Part shown: positions 1 to 7,417 of the stretch, one piece after another
How the letters are laid out: every line of letters starts with the position of its first letter
Numbering within the stretch: position 1 is the first letter of the stretch
The notes under the pieces: model-generated
What the model saw: only the letters and a program-made list of their open reading frames with translations
Database searches by the model: none
Told to the model about the DNA's origin: nothing
Position numbers and translations under genes: made by a program
Origin: Micrococcaceae bacterium UBA7136
GTDB lineage: Bacteria; Actinomycetota; Actinomycetes; Actinomycetales; Micrococcaceae
Direction: 5' to 3'
NCBI GenBank assembly: GCA_002492045.1
Contig: DKXC01000017.1
Location: 15,096 to 38,832, forward strand
Length of the DNA stretch: 23,737 nucleotides

Positions 1-168
1 GTTGCCCTGTGTAGGGGCAACCATGTTTCCAGCGGGGGTATTCCCCACGGGGCCGGGTGCACCCGGTAGAACGGTGACTAGCTCCCAGCCGTCCTCGCCC
101 CAGCTATCAAGAATCTGCTTGGTAGCGTGAATCATCAGGGGCACTGTTGCGTATTCCCATTTAGTCAT
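1..168 (-). CDS. DUF4177-family small protein, N-terminal part (cut by window edge)
   Basis: The minus strand reads an open frame of 56 codons from ATG at 168 to the window edge without a stop. It begins MTKWEYATVPL and continues through the segments ATKQILDSWGEDGWELVTVLPG. The W-EY-TVPL start and the GEDGWEL core are typical of the short DUF4177 proteins common in actinobacteria, whose function is unknown. The gene is divergent from the PBP gene, and the 149 bp between them must hold both promoters. The C-terminus lies outside the window, so full length cannot be judged. The family assignment comes from memory of the motif, not from a search. Confidence 0.75.
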   Translation of the reverse strand, partial: MTKWEYATVPLMIHATKQILDSWGEDGWELVTVLPGAPGPVGNTPAGNMVAPTQGN

Positions 169-302
169 AGCACCAAGCCTAGACCACCTGACTAGAAAAA
201 ACTATCTCAGGGACCTTTCGGTTAGCTCCTAGCTCTGCTGAGACACTGGTCTATTTCTCCTGCTCTAGGCTGGCCCAGGCGGTGCGCTTTGGCCCGCTTA
301 CC

Positions 303-308
303 TATAGA
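303..308 (+). promoter_or_regulatory. Candidate -10 element for a near-leaderless PBP transcript
   Basis: TATAGA lies here, and the ATG at 318 begins nine bases after its end, so transcription would start about at 315-318. The G-run just before the ATG is too close to act as a normal ribosome-binding site. No convincing -35 hexamer is visible. Leaderless mRNAs are common in actinobacteria. Inference from spacing only. Confidence 0.4.
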
Positions 309-317
309 CTGGGGGAC

Positions 318-2450
318 ATGGCTTCTTCAAAGAACGTTAGAAAAAGGCGGCGCTCACCCGGCGATCTAATTCAGTTCGTCGCCCTGAGCATTATCGCTGG
401 CTTCCTGGTAGCCCTGCTTCTGGTGCCTCCCACTGCCCTAGCTGGTAGCACCATGGCCGGTTCTCTCAACTGGTTTAAGAGCCTGCCAGATAACCTGAGC
501 GATGGTCCTTCCTCCAAGGCGTCCGTTATTTACGCCAATGATGGAACCACTGAGCTGGCTACCTACACTGCCCAGAACCGTACGGCGGTTCCCCTGGAGC
601 AGATGTCCCAGTATATGAAGGACGCTATCCTTTCCTCTGAAGACCGTAACTTCTACGAGCACGGGGCTATCTCCCCTATGGGTATTGCCCGCGCTCTGGT
701 CAATAACGTCATCAACCCTGAAGCCCGTCAGGGTGCTTCTACCCTGACCCAGCAGTATGTTAACAACCTGCTGATTGATGAGGCAGAGAGTAAGGGCCTG
801 GACGCCGAGACCCTGGGTGCCAATAAGGACTACCTGGATAAGGTCAAGGAAATAAAGCTGGCCATCTCTATGGAGCAGAACCTGACCAAGGACGAAATCC
901 TTGAGGGTTACCTCAACATCATTAACCTAGGCGGCGCCAACTACGGTGTTGAAGCCGCAGCCTACTACTACTGGGGTATTAAGGCCTCTCAGCTGGATCT
1001 TTCCCAGTCGGCTATCTTGGCCGGCATGGTGGTCTCCCCTAACGTTTACCGGCCCGATGTTAACCCTGAGCTGGCTAAGAAGCGCCGGGACGTGGTGCTG
1101 GGTACTATGCTGCGTGACGGCAAGATCACTGAAGACCAGTATTCTGATGCCCTGAACGAAGAGATTAAGCTGGATATCCATACCACCTCTTCTGGTTGTT
1201 CTGTTTCTGGTATCTACGCCCACTTCTGCTACTACGCTGTTACTGACTTCCTCAGTGACCCGACCTTTGGGGCTACCGAGGACGACCGCACTACTGCCCT
1301 TTACCGGGGTGGCTACAAGATTGTGACCACTATTAGCGCCAGCGCCCAGCGTGAGGCTAAGAACCAGGTTGAGGCTACTCAGCCTTCCTCTAATAACCCG
1401 GACGACGTCAACGCCGCCCTGGTTTCTGTTGCTCCCGGTTCTGGCAAGATCATTGCTATGGCCCAGAACTCTGGCTACGGCAACCCTGAGGAAAGCAACA
1501 AGGCCGATAACTTCTACAACTACAATGTGGGCACCAGCCACGGCGGTACTGCCGGCTTCCAGCCTGGTTCTACCTTCAAGGCCGTCATCCTGGCCCAGTG
1601 GCTCAAGGAAGGCAAGGGGGCTAACGCTACTATTGACGGCACCTCCCTGTCTTACCCTAAGTCTTTCCGCTGGCCGGCGTCCTGTGCTGAGGGGGGCTTT
1701 GTCACCTCTGAGGACGCTGACGGTTACGTCTTTACCAACGCTGAGGGTGGTAACCAGAGCTGGGGTACGGTAGCTTACGGTCTCAAGAACTCTATTAACT
1801 CTTATGCGGTCAAGATGGCTTCGGTCACCGATGCCTGTGCCATTAACGATTTGCGGTCTAAGCTGCGGATTACCGATGGTACTGGTGACGATCAGCCCTA
1901 CGAGATGACCCGTCCCTCCTACCTGCTGGGTGGTTGGAACAACGGTACTACCCCTCTGATTATGGCTTCTGCTTACGCAGCTTTTGCTTCAGGCGGTATC
2001 TACTGTGAGCCCATGTCGCTTGAGAAGGTGAGCCGGGGCGATGATGAGGTTAAGACCTACCAGTCCACCTGTGAGCGGGTGCTGGATGAGGACGTTGCTA
2101 ATGGCGTCAGCTATGTGCTTAAGCAGGTGCTAGTCGATGGTTCTGGTTACCAGCGCGGTATTGGCCTGCCCAATGCTTCTGCTGCTAAGACTGGTACTAC
2201 CAACAACTCCACCCAGACCTGGATGGTTGGTTACACTCGCGGCCTGTCTACTGCCTCTTGGGTTGGCTCCGTCAACTGGGGTTCTCGTCCGCTCAACGGC
2301 CTGTCTATTAATGGCCGGGTACTCCCCTACGTGGATGGTGCTACCTATGCCGGTGCCCAGTGGCAGAACTACATGCGCGCCCAGGCCCGCAACTACAACA
2401 CTGATGCCTTCGATAACCCTTCAGCTACCCTCATGGGTTACGGCCAGTAG
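318..2450 (+). CDS. Class A penicillin-binding protein (transglycosylase/transpeptidase)
   Basis: Bifunctional peptidoglycan synthase that polymerises lipid II and cross-links stem peptides at the outer face of the membrane. From ATG 318 it has 710 residues: a basic cytoplasmic tail, one membrane anchor (about 17-42), a GT51 transglycosylase domain with the catalytic-Glu motif SSEDRNFYEHG (E at about 108) and QGASTLTQQ (about 138), then a transpeptidase domain with SxxK (STFK, S about 418), SxN (SIN, about 492) and KTG (about 624). No PASTA domains are visible. An upstream in-frame GTG at 282 would add 12 residues, but ATG 318 fits better because a -10 hexamer (303-308) lies between the two starts. 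The phosphoesterase gene follows after 19 bp, probably in the same operon. It belongs to the PonA/PBP1 type; a precise symbol is not assigned. Confidence 0.93.
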   Translation: MASSKNVRKRRRSPGDLIQFVALSIIAGFLVALLLVPPTALAGSTMAGSLNWFKSLPDNLSDGPSSKASVIYANDGTTELATYTAQNRTAVPLEQMSQYMKDAILSSEDRNFYEHGAISPMGIARALVNNVINPEARQGASTLTQQYVNNLLIDEAESKGLDAETLGANKDYLDKVKEIKLAISMEQNLTKDEILEGYLNIINLGGANYGVEAAAYYYWGIKASQLDLSQSAILAGMVVSPNVYRPDVNPELAKKRRDVVLGTMLRDGKITEDQYSDALNEEIKLDIHTTSSGCSVSGIYAHFCYYAVTDFLSDPTFGATEDDRTTALYRGGYKIVTTISASAQREAKNQVEATQPSSNNPDDVNAALVSVAPGSGKIIAMAQNSGYGNPEESNKADNFYNYNVGTSHGGTAGFQPGSTFKAVILAQWLKEGKGANATIDGTSLSYPKSFRWPASCAEGGFVTSEDADGYVFTNAEGGNQSWGTVAYGLKNSINSYAVKMASVTDACAINDLRSKLRITDGTGDDQPYEMTRPSYLLGGWNNGTTPLIMASAYAAFASGGIYCEPMSLEKVSRGDDEVKTYQSTCERVLDEDVANGVSYVLKQVLVDGSGYQRGIGLPNASAAKTGTTNNSTQTWMVGYTRGLSTASWVGSVNWGSRPLNGLSINGRVLPYVDGATYAGAQWQNYMRAQARNYNTDAFDNPSATLMGYGQ

Positions 2451-2469
2451 GGTTTGGGGTTAGGTTTTT

Positions 2470-3426
2470 GTGACTAGTCCTGCTCTTGCTACGGTGGCGG
2501 CTTCTGGCCGGTCGGGCTCCAGCGCCTTCTTGGGTGCTCTGGGGGGTCTGGCTCTGGCTGGGGCTGCCACCTTGGCCTATGGTCATTTTATTGAGCTCAA
2601 TAACTTTAAGATTCGTCAGGAGCGCTTGGCTCTCTTGCCGGCTGGTTCACCTGATTTTAGGATTCTGCATATTTCGGATATGCACATGATTCCGGGTCAG
2701 GAGCGCAAAATTGCTTTTATGAACTCTCTGGCTTCTTTGGAGCCTCATCTGGTGGTGAGCACCGGTGATAATCTTTCCCACCTGGATGCCCTGCCGGATT
2801 TGCTGCGGGCTATGGATCCGCTCCTGGATTTTCCGGGGGTTTATGTTCCGGGTTCTAACTGCTATTTTGCCCCGGTGATGAAGAACCCGGCCCGCTACCT
2901 TTGGAAGCAGAATACGGGTTCTGAGGCTCTGGAGGAGGAGCGGGCGGCCCTGCCGACGGCCCAGATGCACCAGGCCTTTGATGAGCGGGGCTGGGTGGAT
3001 CTCATTAACCGCTATGAGACCTTGAACCTATCTGGCCTGCGGCTGGAGTTCTCGGGTGTGGATGATCCTCACCTGAACTACGACCAGCATCCGGGCTTCT
3101 CGCCTACTGCTTTTGAGGCTGATCCCTCCCCTAGTTTGCGGCTGGGTGTGGCCCATGCCCCCTACCTGCGAACCCTGGACCGGTTTGTGGCGGACGGGGC
3201 CCAGCTGATTTTTGCGGGCCATACTCACGGCGGTCAGGTCTGTCTGCCGGGCGGACGGGCCCTGGTCTCTAACTGTGATCTTCCGCCCCAACGGGCTAGT
3301 GGCGTCTCTTATCAGGGGGATGTGCCGGTGCAGGTGACGGCGGGTCTGGGTACTAGCCGTTTTGCCCAGGTTCGGCTCTTCTGCCCGCCTGAGGCTGTGC
3401 TGGTCACTCTGACTGCGGCTAGCTAG
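2470..3426 (+). CDS. Membrane-anchored metallophosphoesterase
   Basis: A calcineurin-like metallophosphoesterase of 318 residues starting at GTG 2470. A hydrophobic stretch (about 19-38) probably anchors it with the catalytic domain outside. Metal-site motifs appear in order: ISDMH (D70, H72), STGDN (99-101), VPGSN (128-130), AHAPY (about 209) and FAGHTHGGQ (240-246). The usual GNH motif is replaced by GSN, a variant I associate with actinobacterial members of this family; it removes the histidine that normally assists catalysis. The substrate cannot be read from the sequence. The gene lies 19 bp after the PBP gene, so co-transcription and a cell-envelope role are likely. Wobble positions are rich in T and G from the first codon. 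Confidence 0.88.
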   Translation: MTSPALATVAASGRSGSSAFLGALGGLALAGAATLAYGHFIELNNFKIRQERLALLPAGSPDFRILHISDMHMIPGQERKIAFMNSLASLEPHLVVSTGDNLSHLDALPDLLRAMDPLLDFPGVYVPGSNCYFAPVMKNPARYLWKQNTGSEALEEERAALPTAQMHQAFDERGWVDLINRYETLNLSGLRLEFSGVDDPHLNYDQHPGFSPTAFEADPSPSLRLGVAHAPYLRTLDRFVADGAQLIFAGHTHGGQVCLPGGRALVSNCDLPPQRASGVSYQGDVPVQVTAGLGTSRFAQVRLFCPPEAVLVTLTAAS

Positions 3427-3433
3427 AAGTAGA

Positions 3434-3461
3434 CCGCAGGGCAGGTGCAGGCAGACTGCGG
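3434..3461 (+). terminator. Weak hairpin after the metallophosphoesterase gene
   Basis: CCGCAG (3434-3439) can pair with CTGCGG (3456-3461) around a 16-nt loop, followed only by CATAATTT. It sits eight bases after the stop codon and before the tRNA promoter, so a terminator role is possible but poorly supported. Confidence 0.3.
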
Positions 3462-3467
3462 CATAAT

Positions 3468-3497
3468 TTGGCAGGCTTTGGGGCCCGGGGTTATACT
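3468..3497 (+). promoter_or_regulatory. Promoter of the tRNA-Pro gene
   Basis: TTGGCA (3468-3473) and TATACT (3492-3497) are separated by 18 bp and resemble a housekeeping sigma-70-type promoter. Transcription would begin about 3504, some 20 bases before the mature tRNA. This is the best-formed promoter in the window. Confidence 0.7.
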
Positions 3498-3522
3498 GTA
3501 GAAGTTGCCCTAGGCGACCTTT

Positions 3523-3596
3523 CGGGATGTGGCGCAGCTTGGTAGCGCGCGTCGTTCGGGACGACGAGGTCGCAGGTTCAAATCCTGTCATCCCGA
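3523..3596 (+). tRNA. tRNA-Pro, anticodon CGG
   Basis: The acceptor stem CGGGATG pairs with CATCCCG (3589-3595), with A as discriminator base. The D arm is GCGC..GCGC. The anticodon stem CGTCG/CGACG encloses the loop TTCGGGA, giving anticodon CGG, which reads the proline codon CCG. The T arm contains GGTTCAAATCC. CCA is not encoded. The gene has its own promoter (3468-3497) and a strong terminator (3607-3644), so it is a single-gene unit. Confidence 0.97.
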
Positions 3597-3606
3597 CTGT
3601 TGAAAG

Positions 3607-3644
3607 AATCCCCCAGCTCATTAAGAGCCGGGGGATTTTCTTTT
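3607..3644 (+). terminator. Rho-independent terminator of tRNA-Pro
   Basis: AATCCCCC-a-GCTC pairs with GAGC-c-GGGGGATT around a short ATTAA-type loop, and TTTTCTTTT follows. Nearly the same hairpin recurs at 4310-4343. Confidence 0.9.
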
Positions 3645-3656
3645 ACCCAAAAATAC

Positions 3657-3685
3657 TTGCATAGTAAAATGTTTCCCTGTAGGGT
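3657..3685 (+). promoter_or_regulatory. Candidate promoter of the FMN reductase gene
   Basis: TTGCAT (3657-3662) and TAGGGT (3680-3685) with a 17-bp spacer lie just after the tRNA terminator. A good ribosome-binding site, GAAAGGA (3703-3709), stands about 10 nt before the ATG at 3720. Confidence 0.45.
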
Positions 3686-3719
3686 AGTTTCAAACCAAAC
3701 ACCGAAAGGATAAAAGACC

Positions 3720-4283
3720 ATGTCACAGAAGGTTCTTGTCATCTCAGGCTCAGACCGCCAAGGCTCCTTCAACACCCAGCTGGCCCAGCAGCTGGCGGCA
3801 GCCCTCCAAGCCAAGGACCAGGAAGCCGAAGTCTACGACTTCTCAGACGTCCCCCTACTCAGCCAAAACACCGAGTTCCCCGCCCCCGCCTCCATCGTCA
3901 AGCTGCGTGAAGACATCGGCCAGGCAGCCGGTCTGATCCTTGTCTCCCCCGAATACAACGGCTCCTACCCCGCCCGCCTCAAGAACCTGATCGACTGGGC
4001 CTCCCGGGCTGTTGTGGCCGGCGACAATGAGACCCCCACCGTCCTCAAGGGCAAGAAGGTGGGCATTGCCTCTGTTGCTAACTCCACCTACGGCAAGTTC
4101 GTCCGCCAGCACCTAAGCCACCTAGTTCCCTATGTTCGGGCCAACCTCATGGAGGGCGAAGGCCTAGGCATCCGCATCCCGGCTGAGGCCTGGGGCAGCG
4201 GCCAGCTGGAGCTAGAGGCAGAGCAGCAGCAGAAGGTAGATGAGTTCCTAGCCGCCTACCTGGCCTTCCTGCAGGAAGCCTAA
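3720..4283 (+). CDS. NADPH-dependent FMN reductase family protein
   Basis: A 187-residue flavodoxin-fold oxidoreductase, expected to bind FMN and reduce flavin, quinone or azo substrates with NAD(P)H. The N-terminal phosphate-binding motif GSDRQGSFN (about 10-18) fits the family's G-S-x-R-x-x-S-x-N pattern. SPEYNGSYPARLKNLIDW (about 79-96) is the family's PEYNGS flavin-contact loop. Length is normal for the family. The ATG at 3720 is supported by GAAAGGA upstream. The gene is enclosed by two nearly identical terminators, so it is transcribed alone. Codons strongly favour C and A at the third position. The true substrate is not visible. Confidence 0.9.
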   Translation: MSQKVLVISGSDRQGSFNTQLAQQLAAALQAKDQEAEVYDFSDVPLLSQNTEFPAPASIVKLREDIGQAAGLILVSPEYNGSYPARLKNLIDWASRAVVAGDNETPTVLKGKKVGIASVANSTYGKFVRQHLSHLVPYVRANLMEGEGLGIRIPAEAWGSGQLELEAEQQQKVDEFLAAYLAFLQEA

Positions 4284-4309
4284 AGAGGCTAGCTAGAAAA
4301 AGAGAAGAA

Positions 4310-4343
4310 AATCCCCCAGCTCACCAAGAGCCGGGGGATTTTT
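4310..4343 (+). terminator. Terminator of the FMN reductase gene, near copy of the tRNA terminator
   Basis: AATCCCCC-a-GCTC/GAGC-c-GGGGGATT followed by a T-run. The stem is identical to the hairpin at 3607-3637; only the loop differs (CACCAA instead of CATTAA). Confidence 0.85.
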
Positions 4344-4365
4344 ATCTGCTGTCACCAGACCAAAG

Positions 4366-4677
4366 CTAGGCCTTAGCCTTCTCGGCCTCCAAGCGGTCTA
4401 GCTCCTCCTGCAGGTGGTAGCGGATATTCCAGGAATTCAGCGGGCCATCAAAACGCCTGCCGTTGATGTAGAAGATAACATCATCAGACTCCACTAGCTC
4501 CTCGGGCAGGTCCTGGCGATCCCGCTCAACCTTAGCCAGGTCCGCCCCGCTCTGGATGCGGCGGTCCATCTCCTCGACGTCCACGCCCACCTTAGGGGCA
4601 ACCTCACGGACCCCCTCACAATCAAAGTTGGGGTTCTCTTCTACCCCGCGAATGACCTCAAAAAGGCTGTTTGCGAC
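4366..4677 (-). pseudogene. Remnant of a DsbA-like thioredoxin-fold protein
   Basis: The minus-strand frame is open from about 4692 to the stop at 4366. The first ordinary start (GTG 4590) would give only 74 residues, but the protein-like reading continues upstream to position 4677 (LFEVIRGVEENPNF, then CEGVREVAPKVGVDVEEMD). The segment FYINGRRFDGPLNSW resembles the late 'TPTFFINGRR' part of DsbA or NhaA-fused thioredoxin domains, and the preceding helices match that fold's C-terminal half. The active-site CxxC half is absent. An AGAGGA ribosome-binding-like site (4687-4692) stands nine bases before GTC 4677, exactly where a start codon would be expected. I infer a decayed or start-less fragment; a short functional protein from GTG 4590 is the alternative. 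Confidence 0.55.
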
Positions 4678-4710
4678 AAGGGGAAGTCCTCTTTAAAGGG
4701 TGATTGTGCA

Positions 4711-4754
4711 TCAAAGACCCAACCCCCTCCAGAGAAGAGAAGTCGGGTCTTTGA
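4711..4754. terminator. Ten-bp inverted repeat downstream of the acyltransferase gene
   Basis: TCAAAGACCC (4711-4720) is perfectly complementary to GGGTCTTTGA (4745-4754) around a 24-nt loop. It lies downstream of the minus-strand acyltransferase-like gene. There is no clear T-run on either side, so its role as a terminator is uncertain. Confidence 0.4.
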
Positions 4755-4768
4755 CAGAAGTTTTCAGC

Positions 4769-4786
4769 CCTCTAGTCTACTAGAGG
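4769..4786. terminator. Short perfect palindrome CCTCTAGT..ACTAGAGG
   Basis: An 8-bp perfect inverted repeat with a two-base centre lies 30 bp after the stop of the minus-strand gene ending at 4817. It may form a small transcript-end hairpin together with the larger inverted repeat at 4711-4754. No T-run follows. Confidence 0.35.
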
Positions 4787-4816
4787 CAGCCCCAAAGCAG
4801 AAGAAGTTTTGAGGCC

Positions 4817-5827
4817 CTAGCCCCGGCCAGACACCCAAGCCAGGGGAGTCTCTAAGAGGCCACGGCGGAAGGGGGTAGCCCCCAGCAGACGCTCCCAAAG
4901 ACCAGCAAAAAGCAGGGAGACCAGAATCAGCCCGCCCATAATCAGCCAAGAATCATCACTGACAGGCCAACCCTGGGCTACCGCATTGCGGGCATAGAGA
5001 GCCAACAGGCCCACCTGTAGGACGTAGAGGGAGAGGGTCATCCGGCCAGCCGCCAGGAAGGGCGCTAGCACCTTCTGACCACCCAGCACCCGGCCCAGCA
5101 GCAGACACCAGGCCAGCACCGCCACCGAAGCTGCCAGGCTAAAAGCGATTTCCAGGCGGGTAGAAGTATAGGGCAGAAACTCGGGCACAGCGGTGCGGGA
5201 ATACCAGAAAATCAGGCCGGTCACCCCCGTTGCAGCCACCGCCAGCACCGCCTCAGCAGCAGCCGTCCAGGTCAGCAGGGCCGGGGCCAGAATAGCGCCC
5301 ACACAGGCGTAGGTCAGCAGGGTCAGCACCTGGTAGTTGTGGCCGGTAAAAGCCCAATCATAGAAGTAAGACCAGTAGCTGCCATGGGCCAGGGCCGCCT
5401 GATAGTCAGCCGCAAAATAGGCCCTAGCCTCCTGGGCAAACCAGAAGGCAGCAGCGGCCACCAGGCCCAGTAACCAGGCTGGCAGGTAAACCAGCGGAGC
5501 CATGACCAAGGAGAGCAGGCCCAGGTACTCCAGCACAATATCCACCTGGGCGCCCCAGCCCCCAATCCAGAGACCCAGGGCAATCAGGGCGATACCCCGC
5601 ACCACCGAAGAGGCAAAAAGAGCAGGAAAGGCCATGCGCTGGGCTGAGAGGGCAGCAGAAGCCCCCAGTAGCAGGGCAAAGAGGGGGGCAGTCAGAAACT
5701 CGCTCAGGTTCAGGACGCCACCCGGCCCGGGGCTGGGCGCAGTATGGGCAATATACATGCTGATCAAAGCAGCTGATCGGGCCAGGTCAATGCCCACCAG
5801 GCGGCCCTGGCTTCTGGTCTCTTGCAC
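4817..5827 (-). CDS. Multispanning acyltransferase-like membrane protein (DUF418/DUF1624-like)
   Basis: 336 residues from GTG 5827, which has a GAAGGAAAG site just upstream. The frame stays open further upstream to 6058, but that part overlaps the MFS gene and reads as low-complexity shadow sequence. The start region LVGIDLARSAALISMYIAH carries the R-x-x-GID-x-R-x-x-A-x-x-x-M-x-x-x-H pattern of heparan-alpha-glucosaminide acetyltransferase-like and DUF418/DUF1624 proteins. About ten hydrophobic segments follow, including GRMTLSLYVLQVGLLALY (about 265-285), the late segment seen in those families. It probably moves or modifies an acyl group on an envelope molecule, but the substrate is unknown. 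It lies 58 bp after the MFS gene and is likely co-transcribed with it. Confidence 0.7.
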   Translation of the reverse strand: MQETRSQGRLVGIDLARSAALISMYIAHTAPSPGPGGVLNLSEFLTAPLFALLLGASAALSAQRMAFPALFASSVVRGIALIALGLWIGGWGAQVDIVLEYLGLLSLVMAPLVYLPAWLLGLVAAAAFWFAQEARAYFAADYQAALAHGSYWSYFYDWAFTGHNYQVLTLLTYACVGAILAPALLTWTAAAEAVLAVAATGVTGLIFWYSRTAVPEFLPYTSTRLEIAFSLAASVAVLAWCLLLGRVLGGQKVLAPFLAAGRMTLSLYVLQVGLLALYARNAVAQGWPVSDDSWLIMGGLILVSLLFAGLWERLLGATPFRRGLLETPLAWVSGRG

Positions 5828-5885
5828 GCTCTTTCCTTCTTCTCGGTCTAGGTTCCTCGCTGAGCCTAGCCTAGCACCGAGAGGC

Positions 5886-7100
5886 CTAAGACTTGTTCTT
5901 AAAGCGTCCTTTGAGGAAGGGAGAGAGCAGGAGGAAGAGCAGAATAAGGGTGGCAGCCAGACCGCCGCCAGCGATAATGACCGTCCGCGGCTCAGCCAGC
6001 AGGTAGGGGGTGCCCAGCACCTGGCCCAGACTGACAAAGATCTGGAAGGAAGCCCCAATCATGGCCCAGACCTGGCCCTGGTTCTCTTCTGGCACATAGT
6101 CGTAGACCATCTGCCGGATACCCAGGTTATGCATGGAATTGCAGAGACCACCGGCCAGAAAGACCAGGGCGATCAGGGGCGCATAAGAGAAGAGACCCTC
6201 ACCCAGAATAGCCAGGGCAATACCCAAACCACCCCAGAGCAGGGCAGGGAGGCCCTTGACCCGGTAGAAGGGCCTGGCTGAGATAAAGGCCATAAGCAGG
6301 GTCCCCAAGGACCAGCAGGAGACCAGCAGGGAGTAGCCCAGGGCGTCTGGCTGGCCCTGGTAGCTGGGCAAATGACTGCTAATAAACTGCCCACCCACCT
6401 CTTGCAGGTAAATAACCCCGGACAGGTCTTCTACCGAGGTGCAGAGCACCGCCAGGAACATGACCGGCAGGTAGGCTAGAACCCGCTGGCTGCGGGAGAT
6501 AGCACCCAGGCCCAGAAAGACCTCCTTGAGACTGAGGGGTTCTAGACTGACCTTGGTTTCTATCTGAGGGATAGCCAGGGTCAGGATCAGGAGGGCAGGC
6601 AGAAAGACCAGGGCCGCTAGCAGGGAGGCCTGCTCCTGAAAGAAGGAATAAATGAGGGAAGCAAAAACTGGAATAGAAATACCCAGAAAAGAACCTAAGC
6701 CCACTAAATAGGCAGAGGCTGTTTTTTCGGTCATTCCCTCAATTTTAGGCAGAATCTTAAATTGGGCGGCACCAGTTAGAATACTAACCCCGGTGCGAAC
6801 AACAATAACACCTATCCAGACCCAGAGCTGGGGAACCAGGGCAATAAGCAGAATACCCAGAAAATCAACAAGGAGCCCTAGCCGCCAGGCCCGGCGCAGG
6901 TTGAGTCTATCCACGATAAAACCCATAGGCGCCGCCAGCAGTACACCACTCAGGGTAGAAGCCAGGGCAATAGCCATCAGGGCCCAGGGCTCCATAGTCT
7001 GGGAGGCGGCAAAGACCATCAGAAAATAGACAGACCCGGATGCTAGCCCCTCCAAAAAGAGGGCTAGTAGAATCATATTTTTTCGAGAAACAATATTCAT
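5886..7100 (-). CDS. Major facilitator superfamily transporter
   Basis: 404 residues from ATG 7100 with about 12 hydrophobic segments in two halves separated by a polar loop (IETKVSLEPLSLKEV region, about 200). The segment GFIVDRLNLRRAWRLG (about 65-80) matches the MFS loop 2-3 motif (G-x-x-x-D-R-x-x-R-R). ENQGQVWAMIGASFQIFVSLG near the C-terminus resembles drug and siderophore exporters of the MFS_3 type. An in-frame TTG at 7118 could add six residues, but it lacks a ribosome-binding site. It is first in a minus-strand pair with the acyltransferase-like gene. The exported compound cannot be named from the sequence. Confidence 0.85.
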   Translation of the reverse strand: MNIVSRKNMILLALFLEGLASGSVYFLMVFAASQTMEPWALMAIALASTLSGVLLAAPMGFIVDRLNLRRAWRLGLLVDFLGILLIALVPQLWVWIGVIVVRTGVSILTGAAQFKILPKIEGMTEKTASAYLVGLGSFLGISIPVFASLIYSFFQEQASLLAALVFLPALLILTLAIPQIETKVSLEPLSLKEVFLGLGAISRSQRVLAYLPVMFLAVLCTSVEDLSGVIYLQEVGGQFISSHLPSYQGQPDALGYSLLVSCWSLGTLLMAFISARPFYRVKGLPALLWGGLGIALAILGEGLFSYAPLIALVFLAGGLCNSMHNLGIRQMVYDYVPEENQGQVWAMIGASFQIFVSLGQVLGTPYLLAEPRTVIIAGGGLAATLILLFLLLSPFLKGRFKNKS

Positions 7101-7417
7101 CAGGGTCTGCCTATTCAAATAACAAAGGTGATAGCAGTCTACTAGAAGAAACGAACTCTCTCAGGCAAGGACACGACATAAATTAGACTTAAGCCACATT
7201 AGAGAATCTTAGGCTCCCCGGCTCGCCTAGCCACCGGCCACATGGCAGACTATCACTAGAAAGGCTTACATGTGCGGGTAGGCGAAGGCAGACTCGCAGC
7301 GATGCCGTTGGCATCGGGGCTGGCGTGAATCGGCTGCGACGCAGGCGAGAGGGTGACGGCAAGCGCGAGTCTGCAAGCCTAGCCCGACACCATAAGACTC
7401 AGATGAAAGGACGCCCA
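7101..7417. other. Intergenic region between MFS and antiporter genes
   Basis: These 317 bp separate the divergent MFS gene and the antiporter gene. The right half is repeat copy A (7265-7396). The left half (7101-7264) must hold the MFS promoter; it is AT-richer than its surroundings, but no -35/-10 pair is convincing on either strand. I see no small gene. Confidence 0.7.
7265..7396 (+). repeat. Structured intergenic repeat, copy A
   Basis: A full copy of the four-member family. Outer ends pair: CTTA..GTG.CGGG.TAGGC with GCCTA.CCCG.CAC..TAAG. Inside, CAGACTCGC pairs with GCGAGTCTG, GCCGT pairs with ACGGC, and a hairpin TCG-CTGC/GCAG-CGA lies at the tip. The unpaired blocks GGGGCTGGCGTGAA and GAGAGGG are shared with the other copies. 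It lies just upstream of the antiporter start, so it could sit in that gene's leader or contain its promoter. Confidence 0.85.

Noticed and set aside
927..1541. Minus-strand frame of 204 codons opposite the PBP gene
   Set aside because: Lies fully within the transglycosylase/transpeptidase coding sequence and has no recognisable protein features.
3028..3621. Minus-strand frame of 197 codons with GMTGFEPATSSSRTTRATK
   Set aside because: It is the well-known spurious reading antisense to a tRNA-Pro gene; the rest is antisense to the metallophosphoesterase gene.
5828..6058. N-terminal extension of the acyltransferase-like gene
   Set aside because: It overlaps the MFS gene out of frame and has low-complexity Ser/Arg/Leu sequence; GTG 5827 has a ribosome-binding site.
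5502..6281. Plus-strand frame of 259 codons across the acyltransferase/MFS junction
   Set aside because: Arg/Gln/Ala-rich shadow, opposite two real membrane-protein genes.
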